Assembly (NCBI GenBank): GCA_951394405.1 | Contig: OX596340.1 | Span: 1,736,001-1,800,000, forward strand | Source: Coprinellus micaceus | Taxonomy: Eukaryota > Basidiomycota > Agaricomycetes > Agaricales > Psathyrellaceae | Direction of reading: 5' to 3' | Length of the DNA: 64,000 nucleotides | Shown here: positions 35,962-49,171 of the stretch, piece after piece | How the letters are laid out: each line of letters opens with the position of its first letter | Position numbering within the stretch: position 1 is the first letter of the stretch | The notes under the pieces: model-generated | Told to the model about the DNA's origin: nothing | Database searches by the model: none | Seen by the model: the letters and a program-made list of their open reading frames with translations, nothing else | Program-made: the position numbers and the translations under genes

Positions 35962-36679
35962 CCCACCCCTTATCCTCTTCGGCGTCTTCTCGCATTAATC
36001 CGCTCATCTTCATTATTCTCCTCTATCCAATCACCCCAATTTGATGTGAAGGGCATTCAAGCCATGACATCTATTTAAACGGCACAGTTGTGTATGTGTA
36101 TAGCCCCTACCCCTTCCACTTCACATCGGCATACTAGAGTGTTCTCCCGCTCAGTGGCTTCTTTTTGATTCTCTGATCCATTTCATTTACCTAGAAGGAG
36201 GTACCCTTTGCCATGCGGTTCGTTCGTTCGTCCTAAGCAGCCCAGCCTTCTGACTTTTGCCTTCTCTTTCTCCCTTCTCCCCCTCCTGTACTATTATGAC
36301 ACAGGGCTCTAGAACTCTTTACTTTACGATTCGTTGTATTTCACCTTCACCCTTCATCTATACTTATGCTTTTCTGGGCCTCACGCTTCACCTGATTTCA
36401 CTTCATATTACGACTTCGTTCGCGTCTCGTTCATCCGACCCATGACTTATTGATCCAAGCGGCACTTCCTCGTTCTTACCTTTCATATTGTTCTTTTAAA
36501 CGTCTTTCTGACTTACCAAATGTAATACCACATCGTAGCCTCCGCTAATGCACGTCCTTACCAGGTTGACCATGTCCAGGCCCCTAATAAGCGCCCAGGC
36601 GTGTGGGCACGTGTAGGACCGGCTCTCCGGGCCGTGCTCTCCCAGAGCGTGACGCGCCCGCGTGAAAGAGAGAACGCCA
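35962..36679. other. Intergenic region between RasGEF and coiled-coil genes
   Basis: About 720 bases holding the RasGEF 3' region and the promoter of the next gene on the same strand. It is pyrimidine-rich near 36240-36360 and contains a small TTCG run near 36218-36230. No coding signal was seen. Confidence 0.45.
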
Positions 36680-38276
36680 ATGTCTTCTTCCTCCTCCGCC
36701 ATCCTCTCTGACGCGCTCTCCGTTCTCTCCAAGACCACCCACCAGATTGTCAGTAATCTTGTGCAGAACCCTCGGAACCTGTATCAACTATGGGACTCAG
36801 CAGGATAAATGAACTAACGCAAAACTGAACGCAGATCGCCGATGTCGAGGCACGCTCTCGGGCTGAGGTGGCACGCACCGCTGCAGAGACGAGCGAGACC
36901 CGCCACCAGCTCGAGAGGGCACTGAAGGACCTGCATGTGGCTCAGCTGGATGCGGAGGCTGCTAGGAACCAGACGATTGCGGCGAAGGCGCAGGTATGTG
37001 TGGTTCAATTGATGCATGCATGTCGAAGTTCATTTCGCCACTCAGTATGCCCAAGCCGAGTTGACGGTGCGTATTTCGATGAGGTTTCACAGTTTGGCGC
37101 TGAAGATACTCTATAGATAGCTCACCATCTCGAAACACTGGGGCAACACGTCGAGACCATCGCGCAGCTGCGGCGGGAAGTGACTCAATGGAAGGAGACG
37201 TCGAAGAATTGGCAGGATCACTTTGCTCGCGTCGAGGGTGAGCGGGTAGCGTTGGCTTCTCGCATCGACGAACTCCAGGCCGAGAGGCTCTTGTGGACAA
37301 AAAACGCCCTCTCACAAGCCCAGAATAGCCTGGTATCGACTCCTCGGTCCCCATATCTTACCGACTCAGAGACTCAAGCGTCTACATCCAAACAAACAGT
37401 TCAGAGCACGCCCCACCATGTGCAAACTAACGGTACCAGCTCACGACGAGGCTCAGGTGCCAAGCCCCCGAAATCTGAACCCTCGAAACGCGTAAAACCA
37501 ACCTCATCCGTACCCGTCGATTCCCCTTTGCATGCATCTTCGTCCAAGACTTCGCAACATGCTGCTGGGCTCCAACGGATCCCGCAACCCCACCTAACGC
37601 AGCAAGCTCAGCAGGAAGCGTCAGAACGGAGGAAAGAAGACCGCAGGAAGCGCAAGGAGGAGGAGAGGCAGAAAGAATTGGCAGCCCAGCAGGCTCAACA
37701 GGCTCAACAGCAGCCTACACCAATGTCTCAATCCCAACCCGCCGCGCGCCAAACGACTGTTCTGCGACGCGTCCAAGCTGTCATACATGTAAAGCAAGAG
37801 GAAGGGTCTGACGAGGAACCGCCTCTTCCGGAGACACCCCCGCCACCGAGAGATGAGTCGAGAGCGCGTTCGCGGACTGGGCAGCAGCAGGAGCAACCCC
37901 AGACGGAGCTTAAGCCGAGGAGGAGGCGGACAAGCCGGATGATTGTGCGGGACGACGACTACGATGATGATGAATCGGAGGAGGACAATGCAGTAGTGGC
38001 GAAAAACCTTCGGACAAGTAGGGCTATTGATTATGCGGAGAGCGAAGTGGAGGGAGAGAGCGAAGAGGATGAGTTGATGATTGGAAATGAGGTACGTCGA
38101 GCCCCCTTCCGATAGTCAAAGTGGATAGTTCTGACGAAAGAACTTTGGCCTTGCAGGAAAGCCGGGACGAAGTGTTCGGCTCGTCTTCTAAATCTAAAGG
38201 AAGGACAAAACCACGTACCTCGAATGTTGGCCCTCCTTCAAAGAGACGCAGAGTGTCTTCTAAGCCTCAGCGATGA
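36680..38276 (+). CDS. Coiled-coil protein of unknown function, probably nuclear
   Basis: Five exons are proposed, giving 447 residues: 36680-36748, 36835-36993, 37046-37066 (21 nt), 37117-38091, 38157-38276. The family is not recognised. Residues about 24-160 are strongly helical with heptad-like spacing (ARSRAEVARTAAETSETRHQ, then ERALKDLHVAQLDAEAARN, and ARVEGERVALASRIDELQAE), which suggests a parallel coiled coil. The centre is Ser/Pro/Gln-rich, including a basic ERRKEDRRKRKEEERQKEL helix and a Gln/Ala run. The C-terminal part is acidic (DDYDDDESEEDN), and the final residues SKRRRVSSKPQR read like a nuclear localisation signal. Exon 1 uses a GTCAGT donor and is the least certain part. A chromatin or kinetochore role is possible but only a guess. 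Confidence 0.65.
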
Positions 38277-38526
38277 ACTTTGAAGTTGCTTTTGACCCAG
38301 ATATATCCGCGACACCATCTCACCTTGTCCCCCAAGTTCTTGCCTGGACCTTGTATAACTTATTTGCTATCGCATTGCGGACACTTTCTCGCGAACATGA
38401 CACTGGTTCGGTCCCCTGCGTCCCAAATTCCGAAATCCTTGCACATAGTATGCGTGTAGGTAGGTACATTCCAGGGAACACTAAAGTTACAACTACAAAG
38501 CCACCGCGTATCTCATGGGAGCGCTT

Positions 38527-40177
38527 TTACATGAGCTTTCCCGATCCCCCGTAGCCCGAGCTCACTGTTGAGCCACCGCTCTTCTTCAAGACCTTGGTGC
38601 CAGCATACAATACGCCGTCGATAATTGAGGCGACAGTAAGGACACCACCAACAATGGCGCAGGTACTGCGATCGCAGCCATAGTCAGCTCTAGGTCGTTC
38701 GGGACATGGCAGGAAGAAGGGTCACTCACGAGGTAAGGAAGTGTGCGAATGACTGCTGAACCTCGGAATGCACCACCTGGATGGGCGAGATTTCATAGTT
38801 GAAGAAGGCGCCTGGGAGACCGGTAACACCGTGCTGGACGTGCACACCTTGCGCCTCTCCATTGGCGCCCTCGGTGAGGTCGCGCTCAAAGGAGGTTGTG
38901 CTATATTGGTGGGTGTTGACGACCTGGCCGTCGAGGGTGCGGAATTGCGTTGAGACGACCTTCAGGAAGTACTGGAACATATATTGGGCCTTGTATGTCT
39001 GCACTATCCCGTCAATATACCCTCGAGTTGATCGTCACTATTGCACGACGTACCCTGGCCTCAATACCGTCCATCGGGTTCTTCTCCAAGCCCAACCTCT
39101 TCTTCATCTTCTGACCTGACGCGGCCTTCCAGTAATCATATTCGTCGTCAGTCTCAAACGCGAGGTGGTGTACGATGTGAGAGAAGTCATGCTTGTTGCC
39201 GTCATCCCGCAGGTATGGCACGAGCTCGTAGATGTTTTGGCGGTTGGTCTGGAAGGAGCGGCCAGGGGAGAGGTGAATGTTGCCAATGACCTTGTTCACG
39301 CGGATACGGCCAGAAATGTTGCAACCCTCGTCTGCTTGTTCGCGGAGCTTGTCTGCCCAGCCTTCTTGCCGGCACTAGATGTCGTATACGGTTATAACGG
39401 ACGTAGCGTGGTAGAGGGATGAAACGCACCTGGTCAATCGCATCGGGATTGGTGAAACTCCATCCTCGATTCACATACGCCGTCCTGACCTCCTCACAAG
39501 TATTGCAGCACCCTGACTCGGGCTCCAGTCCACCATAGCACGACCCACAGAACCCTTCCTTCTTAGCTTCACTGTTCTTCTGGAGCTCGCTCTCAAGCTC
39601 GGCGGTGTGCGAATTCGGTACCTCCTTCCCGTCCTTCTCGAGACGAACTTTGAGCACATTGTGGGAGAGATCGCGTTGGACCTCGCCGCTGATGTCCATA
39701 ACATCGAGACTCAGGACTGCACGCGGTGTGACTTTGAGCGAACCACGCGGAGGCAAGGAAACGGTGTACGCACGGTAGCAAGGGACTCGGGGGAAGGTAA
39801 CGTTCATGTTAACGGTGAGCTTCTCGCCTCGACTCCTGTCGACGACGATTGAGGTGTCCACATTGACCCTCCGGTAGTCGAAGAACTCTATTGAGGTGAA
39901 CGCGAGGATAATAGCGGCGGAGATGAGGGTCACTACACGCCGTTTCGGTCAATTCATTCAGTGTGACGTCCACAATCACCTGCAGTGAGGACACATACAC
40001 AAAGCTCCAGTCCTTGTCTTGACCTTGACATCCTCGGTCGTCTATAGAGTGGGAGATTCGAGGTTAACGCCAGTCCCGCATCAGTCGTCCGAGCGCCCCA
40101 ATTGCCGGCCTCGCCAAGACACTCACTTTGCCAAACGCATCGAACGAGGTCAGCGATGAGAGGAAACCCTTTGCCAT
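38527..40177 (-). CDS. ERV46: ER-Golgi COPII vesicle cargo receptor Erv46 (ERGIC3 family)
   Basis: Membrane protein that cycles between ER and Golgi with Erv41 and retrieves escaped ER proteins. Seven exons give 422 residues: 40177-40127, 40041-39999, 39932-39774, 39716-39430, 39374-39054, 38998-38730, 38665-38527. The rebuilt N-terminus is MAKGFLSSLTSFDAFGKTTE, followed by transmembrane helix 1 (TLISAAIILAFTSIEFF, about 33-49). The luminal domain shows DYRRVNVDTSIVVD, PRVPCYLLSLDVMDISGE, the Cys-rich GFCGSCYGG and GCCNTCEEVR, and GRIRVNKVIGNIHLSPGRSF. The C-terminal helix TCAIVGGVLTVASIIDGVLY and a short cytosolic tail follow. The intron at 39717-39773 is 57 nt and in frame without a stop; splicing is inferred because its removal restores CYLLSLDV. 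It is tandem with VPS45, another membrane-traffic gene. Confidence 0.94.
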
Positions 40178-40471
40178 TGCCCCAGCTCAGCCGCCTAGGC
40201 GATGGAGAGATTCAGAGGGAAAGGGTAGATGGAGAGATAGTGGGAAAAGGATGAGATGAGAGCCTATTGCACTCGCGGTGACGATTGCCGAGCACCTTCG
40301 TGTAAAGCATGTGACTTGCTACCACTGACGACGTGTCACCTTGGTGAGAGGAAGAAGCTATCTGATGCGCCGAGAATTATCCTAACGTAAAGGTATACAT
40401 ATGTTTCGTGCCTAATATCCATGGAAGACGTTAGAATACGAGGTGAGGGACTCGGAGGAGGCGAGCCCAGC

Positions 40472-42961
40472 TCATTGAATCCCAATTCGATCCACGCCCT
40501 GCTTCACCTTCCCGATCAGGTTCAACACGCCGTCGCGTAACCCGTCGGCTTGGACGTTCAAGCCCTCGTTACTCGTGCGGTAAACCCCGGTTCCAGCTGG
40601 TCCGCCCAGCGTCACGTTCACCCCTCCGAGATTGAGATTGAGAGCAGGCGCGTTGGATGAGGATTCTGGAGGTGGATCGTATACTGAAGTGGGGAAGTTG
40701 GGTGCCGCAGAGCGGATCATCTCGATATATCTAGTAACGAGAGACTCGGCACGGGGTCCGCGAAAGGATAGGAGAGACGTACGAAGATGAGTTGTGAATA
40801 CACGTCCCTCCCAGAATTACCCTGACACTGCCAGGTTGAATGCCAGGCCCGTCCATCACAGCAGCTGGGTCTTGGTTGAAGAGTGTCACCGTCCTCGCCT
40901 CTCCATACGTCGCCCCTCCAATCATGAAGACAATGACGTCTTGGGGCCTAATATATCATTAGCAACAGGGTTACATCATGACGAGAACAAACACCCACCT
41001 TTGTAGACTAGCATTGGGCCCACCCTGGCCACTCAGGAAGGGATAGCTGGTGTCTCGTAGCCGCCCTTTGAAGACATTCTCGAGAGTTTGTGCGAGATGC
41101 GGCCTGTGTTGCATGTACACGTTCTCAACTCCCTGCCGATGCATCAATTACTATGCTCGCATTGAGGTTCGCGATGTGGTCACCTTCAATCCCTTCAGGG
41201 CGGATCGCCCCTTAGCCAACAACGACTCTGTCGCGAACAAATCGTCTTGCCGCTGGTCCGCTCCAGCAACATTGAGCAGCACGTAAACAAGCTACCGAGC
41301 AAGTGAGTACATCGCAGGCTGCAAGCACCATTCTAGCTGACCTTGGCATCCTCCGCCGAGACCCCGTTCTCCAGCAAGAGGTTGATGAGGTTCGCGATAT
41401 TGTTCGTCTGTGTCTTCTGGAATCTCAGCGCGTAAAGCATAACGATGCGAAGTTTATTCCGTGGCGTAATCATGTTGTCCACGATGATTTTCTGCGCCTC
41501 CTGCAATGACACATAAGTAACACATCCACAGCTGTAGCATTTGACCACTCACTCTGTAATCGGCACCAGCACTCGTAGCCAGTCCCTGCTCAATCTCTCC
41601 CACCTCCAATAACTTGTCCTTCCCAACCAGCCTACTCAGCTCCCCAACGAGTGCTACATGCTTACTCACATTCCCCCCAAGTTTCCTAAACTCCGGATAC
41701 TCCTCCACAAAGCGCTTCATGTCCGAGATCGAGTTGATAGACGAGGGATTCGTGGATAATGATTTCGCTTGGTACTTTTGGACATAGTCCTTGAGAGTCT
41801 GTCCGAGGTCACCAAACGTGGCGAGGTAGTGGGCTTGGAAGAATGGGTCGGTAGAGGTGGTGAGGGTAATTTCCTGTAGTTCAAGCACCAATCAGGATCT
41901 TCCTAGGCTATTTATGGTATATTCCTACTCTGAGCTCTTTGCTGATTTCAGGTACGCTGCTGAGGTCAACGCGACCATTGTGAATGCCAAGCAGCTCGTG
42001 CACCATGGCTTGATAGGTCCATTGTGAGAGAAGGGGGGTTACGGGATCGTTTCGTCGGTCAAGGATGAGGAGGAGAGGTGGGACTTGGGTAAGGCGGAAG
42101 TCGAATAGAGATGATTCTGCTTGTATTCGATGCTGCAAGTCTATACTTTAGCGAACAAGTTAGAACGCTCTCGTTGTGCGAACCGCGTACCTGGACCTCC
42201 CCTGCCAGTTTCTTGGCCATACCACTCATATTTTCGTACCGAATCACGGGCTTCTTCCTCAGGCTTAGGAGCACCGCAGTGATGCCCCGGACAGCGCTTT
42301 CAAGCGCCGAGGGATCCCAGGCATTCGGTGTTGGTCCATACAGTGGTTTCGACGGTGATGGTACGTGGTTCAGAGAGAATAGACAAGGCAGGATTGGGCA
42401 ATAATCCGCAAAATATTCCTATCGCGAAACGGTCAACCTGCGCCAACGACATCACGATCGCAGTCCAACTCACGCACCTGTACTTCACGAACAACCTCAT
42501 ATTCGTCCACCTCCGCCAGCCTCTCGATCACAGTCTTGCTCAGTATATTGCTGAAGTCTGAACAAGATCAGATACATTTCAACACAAAGCCAAAGAGCTG
42601 AGGAGGAGATTCACCGACTGACACAGATAGTACTCCCCATACTTGGGTTCCTTCAGCTCCTCCTCGAGCGCCTCCAGGCTTTCGTCATTATTCTGGAGGA
42701 AGCAAACGCATTTCATATGCGGCATCTTGTCGCGCTGCTTGTTGTCTATCCTATCCGTCAGGTAGACCTGTTGCGCTAGGAGCACGGATTGCGTGGACGC
42801 CAGGGACACGATAGGCGTCTACATCATTGTCACTGAGCGGGGCAACGTTGGGAGCCTTGGTGAGGACGCACAGTGTGAGAGTCGAGGAGGAGAACTTTCA
42901 TCGCCGACGGCGACGAGACCATTTTGTTGACATACGTCTCTGTGGCCTTGACGACGTCCAT
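40472..42961 (-). CDS. VPS45: Vacuolar protein sorting 45 (Sec1/Munc18 family)
   Basis: SM protein that chaperones the syntaxin Tlg2 and promotes SNARE fusion at the trans-Golgi and endosome. Eleven exons give 647 residues: 42961-42872, 42818-42623, 42557-42478, 42418-42191, 42132-41929, 41873-41553, 41500-41342, 41291-41184, 41132-40999, 40947-40783, 40730-40472. Diagnostic segments are [84 protein letters not shown] with [28 protein letters not shown], and [18 protein letters not shown]. The start at MDVVKA is the family start, although an in-frame ATG occurs 21 codons upstream. A Gly/Asn-rich tail of about 60 residues follows the SM fold. It is the last gene before the gene-free block. Confidence 0.94.
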
Positions 42962-45900
42962 GGCGTCGGTGGAGGTGGTCAACGACTGCGTTTCGCACTG
43001 ACGCCTGCGGCAGCTCACTGGCATCAGGCATCATTTCTGTGGGAACTCGGTCAAAGCAACTGCACCCTCAAGCAATTCAGCTTTCAACTCGAACGTTCAT
43101 CTGGCCGTCATCCCATTGTCCTCATAAGTCCTACAGGCTCGGATGCTTGGGACCATATGATACGGACACACGATTGTGTCCATTTTTGAACCAAGGCCAG
43201 GCTTCTATCGGCTTTCAGATGGCTCCAACAAACTTCCAGACCCCAGGCACCATTGAGTCGAATCCAACATGTTCTGACCGATAGCTTACCCTGCTGCACC
43301 TGACCAAGCGGCTCCAAGCACCCCGGAGGTCTCGAGCGTCTATATGAAGTCCTTCCTGGAACTCCGCGAAGCTATGGTCTCAACTTCCGAAGGTGTCCCA
43401 CCCCAGTTCCTCCTCAAGTTCTCTTCTCAGCCGCTTTCCAAAGATCGACGACACACCTACCTCTTTCGTGACGACTAATTCGAGATCTCCGGGCTTCCAT
43501 CTGCTTATGCGACGCTACCTCTACTCACCTGGTCTGCTAACCCCCTTATCCCTCCGAGATAACTACCCCTTGGTAGCTTCCAGCGAAGACACCCCGGGTT
43601 ACGCGCCGAGCTTCGAATACCCTTTCATGGCAGGCCCGACACCAGGGAGCGGATGGGCTGCGTGTCGCCTTACTGGACAGTCTTCGAACTATCTCACTTG
43701 TATTCATAGGACAACGTTACTCCTATCCTACGCGCCGCGATGTCAGGGCCACCTACGCCGTCGGCTCGGACAATGTCTACACATCTGTCTTGCTCCGGAA
43801 CCTCCGCACCTGGACACACCACCGGGTTCCTCTTACCTTCTCAAGAGCACCGGCATGATCGTATATTCAACTTAGCCCCTGACTCGGGCGTCCACGGCCA
43901 CCCATGACGCACCTGCTCAACCCCATCGCCAAAACGACCCTTCGCACGGCGCCGACATGCCTTTCTCGTTCAGAAGGCGATTGCCTTTTCCTGTGTCCGG
44001 ATCGCGACCTTCCTCTCTAGGAACACCGAAGTCCACTCTTGCCTCCCTTGGAAGCGGCTGGGTCTGGTACAATCGCAGAAAGTCAATCTTCTCTATGCCT
44101 ATATCGTTGCGGGAGACTACGGGGACACACCCCGTAGCCTAGCCATGGAAACGCGTTTGCAACGTACCGTAATCAAGCTCGAATGTCTGACTGGCAGAAG
44201 AATGTAGACCGTCTTCTTTCGGATTTTGTATTCGTCCCGTCCAAAGAGGTACCGTAATCGCTATATGTGAGTGCAGTCCGATTGGCTTAGGCGCAGATAG
44301 CAAGCCATAATGTTATACTAATCATAGTCGCGCAAGATGGTGGCGAATGGATAGGCATCTGGGCGTCTGGAATAGACGCGAAGGGCCACTAGGAAGGAAT
44401 GTCGAGTCTGTCCACTTGGATGGACCCTCGTTTCGTGGTTCATGACGCGCTCCAGCAGAGGCCTTTGTCATCTCAGCCCTACCCGAAGCACCGGAACTAT
44501 CGTCGTCTGCGCCTGCTTGGTCGTTCAATCTCCGTATGTTCTAATGTCGAAGGACCTGCCCTCCTTGTGCAGAAACTTCCACCCAGTCCATGCGTTCCAC
44601 TACTCCGCATCGATCTGCGCAGCGCCCTCACTCCTGTCTGTGGCGCGACTTCTTTCATCTCGGGATTGTCGGGACGACCAGTGCAGCACACGGCCTCCAC
44701 CCTTCCGCAACGTACGTACACCTCCGCCCACAGCTCGATCGACGTTGCCCATTTTGTCTGGCTGCGCTCCTTTTTTATCCAGTCGTCCGGTGGGGTGAAG
44801 AGTGTGACGACGACCAGGATCCACTCCACATATGTATCTCTTCGGATCTCTGGCGAGTTCTGTCAGGATCGTCTCTTGTTAACCGTTTCGGCCTCCTGTT
44901 TGGGGTCGATCGTCATGCCGTTAGTTTTCGAAATATTCGTCTTCCTATGGTATGCATACCTTGGCTTTCTGACAGAACGGAATCTCACGTGGACCTTCTT
45001 CCGCTATTTCAGTCTTACGGCTACCAACAGGTCTGAACTTGGGTTCAGCCACTCCGATCCTCTAGAAGGGCAGGCTTCTTCATTTCCGCGCATAGCTACA
45101 GACCCAAATTCCGGAAAGTGGACTAGCAGAGCTTCCTTTGTCGGGCTATGACGCTGTTGCACTTCGATCCTGGCTGTCTTTGAGGTGTGGGCGGTTGTTG
45201 CAGATCCGATTGCTGGAAACTTTGAGCGGTAACCTGCGAGGTTGCACACCCAGGATTTGGGCTCTTCCCATTCTTAGCATGGGAGCGAGGTGTCGAGCTC
45301 GTCGCGACTCGAGTTTCCGGTAGAAATATCAAGGGCCAGCTCCGTAAGAGGAGGATTAAGTAGTGTAGCTCCTACCCTTATCCTTATCAATACGGGGCGT
45401 CTACGTGCGTTCCATCCGGTGAACGAGACCTGCAGGCAGTGCACTGGTCCACCTAAGGTCCTCGCAGTGCCTTCACAGGGGGATTCAGGTGCTCGCGGAT
45501 TCCGTATTATGTATGGCTGACATGATTATGACACCGGGTACATGTAGCCTCAGGTTTGTAAAATTGAGTTTTGTATACCTTATACTCGGCCCTCTACGCC
45601 CTGATAGTGCTAGTCGGAGTCTCGGAGACGTCGTGTTCCCCCGGCTGCCCCTGTTCCCGGCGAATGACGCGACGAGAAGGCGATAGGGGGCTGCGAACCA
45701 CCTTCCACTTTTGGCCTGGCTCAGGAATCGACGCGGCGCCTGCCAACGTGCTCTCCTCCTGACCACCCATTCCAAGTTCGTCCGACGGAACGCCGCCCAC
45801 TTGACCTGGTTCCATTGCTTGGATCCTTTTTCTACATCTTGGGAAGTCATTCCGAGACGAACTCGGTGCACTCGGTGCACCATACGGACCTCGTACGACG

Positions 45901-48900
45901 TCATACCAGGATTACGAGTTACCCCGCATTCGCGGAATCCGCCACACATCCTCTTTGACTTTTCGCGTCTACGGGTTCCTGTAGAGCCGTCGGACCATCT
46001 ACAAACGCCTCAAGCTCCGGAATGAACGTTGGAATGCAGTGCCGCGTTTAGAGCCTCGACGGCCATGCCCTTGGATCGAGTCATGAGGGACCGTACAGCA
46101 GTGGCCTTTGTGGATAATTGCACATCCCGTGCAGTGGATAGGCCGTGGTCAGCTGGGTCGCTCCGCAGCGCTAGAGGCGGGGATGGCGTTACGCTAGTTC
46201 CAACTAGGCTTTCATCTCGGGAGATCCAGTTCTTTTCAGCGCGCAAAGATCGAACAAGTGGCCTCGGCGCTGGTACCAGCGGCAATCGCTTTTGTCGAAG
46301 TGGTTCCTCGTTCTTTGTGAGCGCTCGGTCCAACTTGAACGTGCGACTATCGACAGATAATCTGGCGGCCAAAGAGAACTTGACGCATGTTAGATCGATT
46401 TGACCTGATTGGAGGTCGTCTTCTCCTTCTATGCAGCTGGTCTTGACTGCTTACCCCGCTGAAAGCCACAGGTCTTAGCTTAAGGTCATGTTACACCCGC
46501 CTAGGCGCTCAGCGACCTTGTTATCTCTGTCGATCCGGAGTTCATGTGTCCCATTTCGAGTCATCCTCGGAGTCATGCTGCACTGATAACGGCGAATGCA
46601 ACGGTCAGGCGACTTCATTTCTGCTAAGTCCCCTCTTTCACTTGCTATCCCTCATGCTATGCCCTTGCTAACTGACAAAGTAAGGTCGTGGTCGGTATAG
46701 CCTATCGCGGATGACCTGCTGTGGTCATCGTGTGTCTATCGCGTTCATCGATCTCGTTCATGGTGCGGATATCGATCCATGAACTTGGGCTGGGTTCCAT
46801 TTCGGTGTCGATTCATAAGACAGTGTGTTCACTTTGTCTATTCTACCCTACCTGAGCGTAACAGCAAGGTCATGTCAATCCGGGGTCTTACTCCACACAC
46901 GGAATACATACCTCGTGTTCAACAGAAACAACCGCCAAACCTTATGCTCAATTCGGGCGCAACTGGCAGTCAATTGGTGCCAGTATAGGGTAAAACCCGA
47001 GACCATGGCACGTTGCCGACGGTACGTGATCGTTGTGTTGTATTCAGTGCTACTGTGAAGGGCTTACTCTGTTTCAAATGTTCATTGTGAAGTGCAGGAG
47101 GGTACCCCAGAATTTTAAACACAGCGAGCTGTGGACGCCACCTCAAGGATCGGACACCATTCGGCCCTCTCCTATAGGCCTGCGGATTTCAGGCCATTCT
47201 GCAGTGGTGTTCCGGGTTCTGGAATCTCTCCCGTTTTGGGTGGGTGGGTGAAGAGGCTGGGTCGTCCCACCTCTGCAAGTTGGTACACTCAACGAATATA
47301 TTTATTTGTTTTCCTTCACGGGTTAGGGCCGCAGTGGCGTTGCCGTTTGTCCAAACGGCTGTAAAACCCTCTGCGGCTGCACCCTGAACTGCCAAACCCT
47401 GGCCCCGAATGCGACGCCTGCCCTTCCTCGCCGGTAATCCCTCTTCCATCCCTGCTCCAAACCTCTGCTAACCCTCCAGCATCCTCCAAGGAACGGGGAC
47501 CAGGAATTAAATACAAGGCAATCGCATTAAAGCCTCACCCCGGACCCTACCAAGCTTCATGCGGTTTACGGCTCTCGAGGGCACTCTTCTCGAAGGTTGT
47601 GGGATGGTGATCGAGCGCCCGTCAAAGATGCTTCACTTCACGATGAGTTGCTTTACGGACCTTCAACTTCGAGGTCAGGCTGGGTAATAGGGTGGTCACC
47701 GGTGTGCGCGCTATGTGCTTGCTCCGCGGGTACAGGTATGTGTGCGGGTCAGGCGACCAAACACTTAGAGTTTCGAACCTCGGGGCTTGGGTCAGTAAGG
47801 TTGTGCTATTTTGGCTCTGTGCCTTTCATTCAACCTTATCTGATTACGCCTTTATCGACAGCAACCGTCGAGACGGCGAATTCATATGCCCTCCCCGACA
47901 TACCGAAATGCAATTCGGTGGTCCAGCCAGTCGCCGAGAGGGGGGCTCGAGTAACTTTGAGCTGGCTCGGCGACAACGCGTACCTTAGAGCGGCCTGGCC
48001 GTGAACTTTGAAGGGATCCTCTTATCCTGGTCGAACCCCGCATGTTTGGTTCCGCCCCTCCCACCTGCCTGACAGTAACGCAGCGCAGACTGGCTGCTGG
48101 GGTCTTCGAACGTTCTCAAATTCTCGATGGGTTTGACTACTACTTGATGCCACCGATTTCCATGTGGATGGGGAGATACTTCAACGGTCGCCGGCGTCGA
48201 TTCTACACTCGATAATTCAGGGCCCCGGTGCAATCGCTGTTTTCTTCCTTCTTACTGCTTACGTGCGGCTCCTTGGGCTTTTCATTGGCTGGTGGAAGGC
48301 GGGGGCATCTGAATTCGCAGAATTTCGTAACTGTCTGGATGCTGCGAATCTTCTGCCCGGTCCACCCGCATGGATCAAAGGGATTCTCCAGGCTTGGGCT
48401 GTGTAGCCGGATGCTTTCTCTGCCTGGGGTGACCCGCGAATCCTTCCTCTGGATCGACGCCCTGTCAAGTGCCCGCCTCGCGATTTCCAACCTTTCGCGA
48501 AATCCATGTGAGCGGGACCCACAACAATTCTAAACGAATACCCACAATCGGTGAATCTGTTCTTTCACTTCCCCGCTCGCGTGCACCTCGGGGGCCGTCT
48601 CTGGCCAACACATTTCCTCCTCCTGTCCCGCGCTCTGATAGGTGTCTCTGTGGTAATGTCAAAGCCCCAGGGTCGCGAAGAAATATTCTAGGCGATTGGC
48701 GCCATCAACGGCGAACTCACCAAGGCACGCTTCAATTCAGTTCCGCTCCGAACATCCTGATCCTGCGTAGTGCGATCTACCTTTGCTGGTTCTAAGGATG
48801 GCGTAGCTTCCTCTTTGGATGGCCATACGCGCGTGCTATGCCCCGTCGTGCAAGCGTAACGACATCGAACAGGTTCTGGAGAAACCCAGGAGAAACACGA

Positions 48901-49149
48901 AGGGCCGGCGAGCGCTGGGAAACCAATTCGGGCGCTTCACCGCTGCTAACCTCCTGCTAACCTCCCCACAACGATCACAGACGCCGCGGCCGTTTCCGTA
49001 AATTGATCCCGCTCACACATCCGGCAATCTGATGCGGAGTGTGGGGTAGCGGCATCAAAGCCATCAACCACGTTCCTTGCTGATGGCGCGATCGGGCTCA
49101 GCTCCACAACTGCACAACTTCACCAAAATCAGAAGCATGCCCGCCCCTC

Positions 49150-49171
49150 CCGCCATTTCCCTGACAATCGA
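49150..49171 (+). repeat. Dispersed 22-nt repeat, copy 1
   Basis: This 22-nt word matches 50277-50298 at 21 of 22 positions, in the same orientation, 1.1 kb apart. Flanks do not align by eye. It may be a relic of a decayed element. Confidence 0.4.

Noticed and set aside
44399..45151. 250-codon open frame, the longest in the gene-free block
   Set aside because: Composition looks random, other frames overlap it on both strands, and there is no domain, no repeat pattern and no splice continuity. Not supported as a gene.
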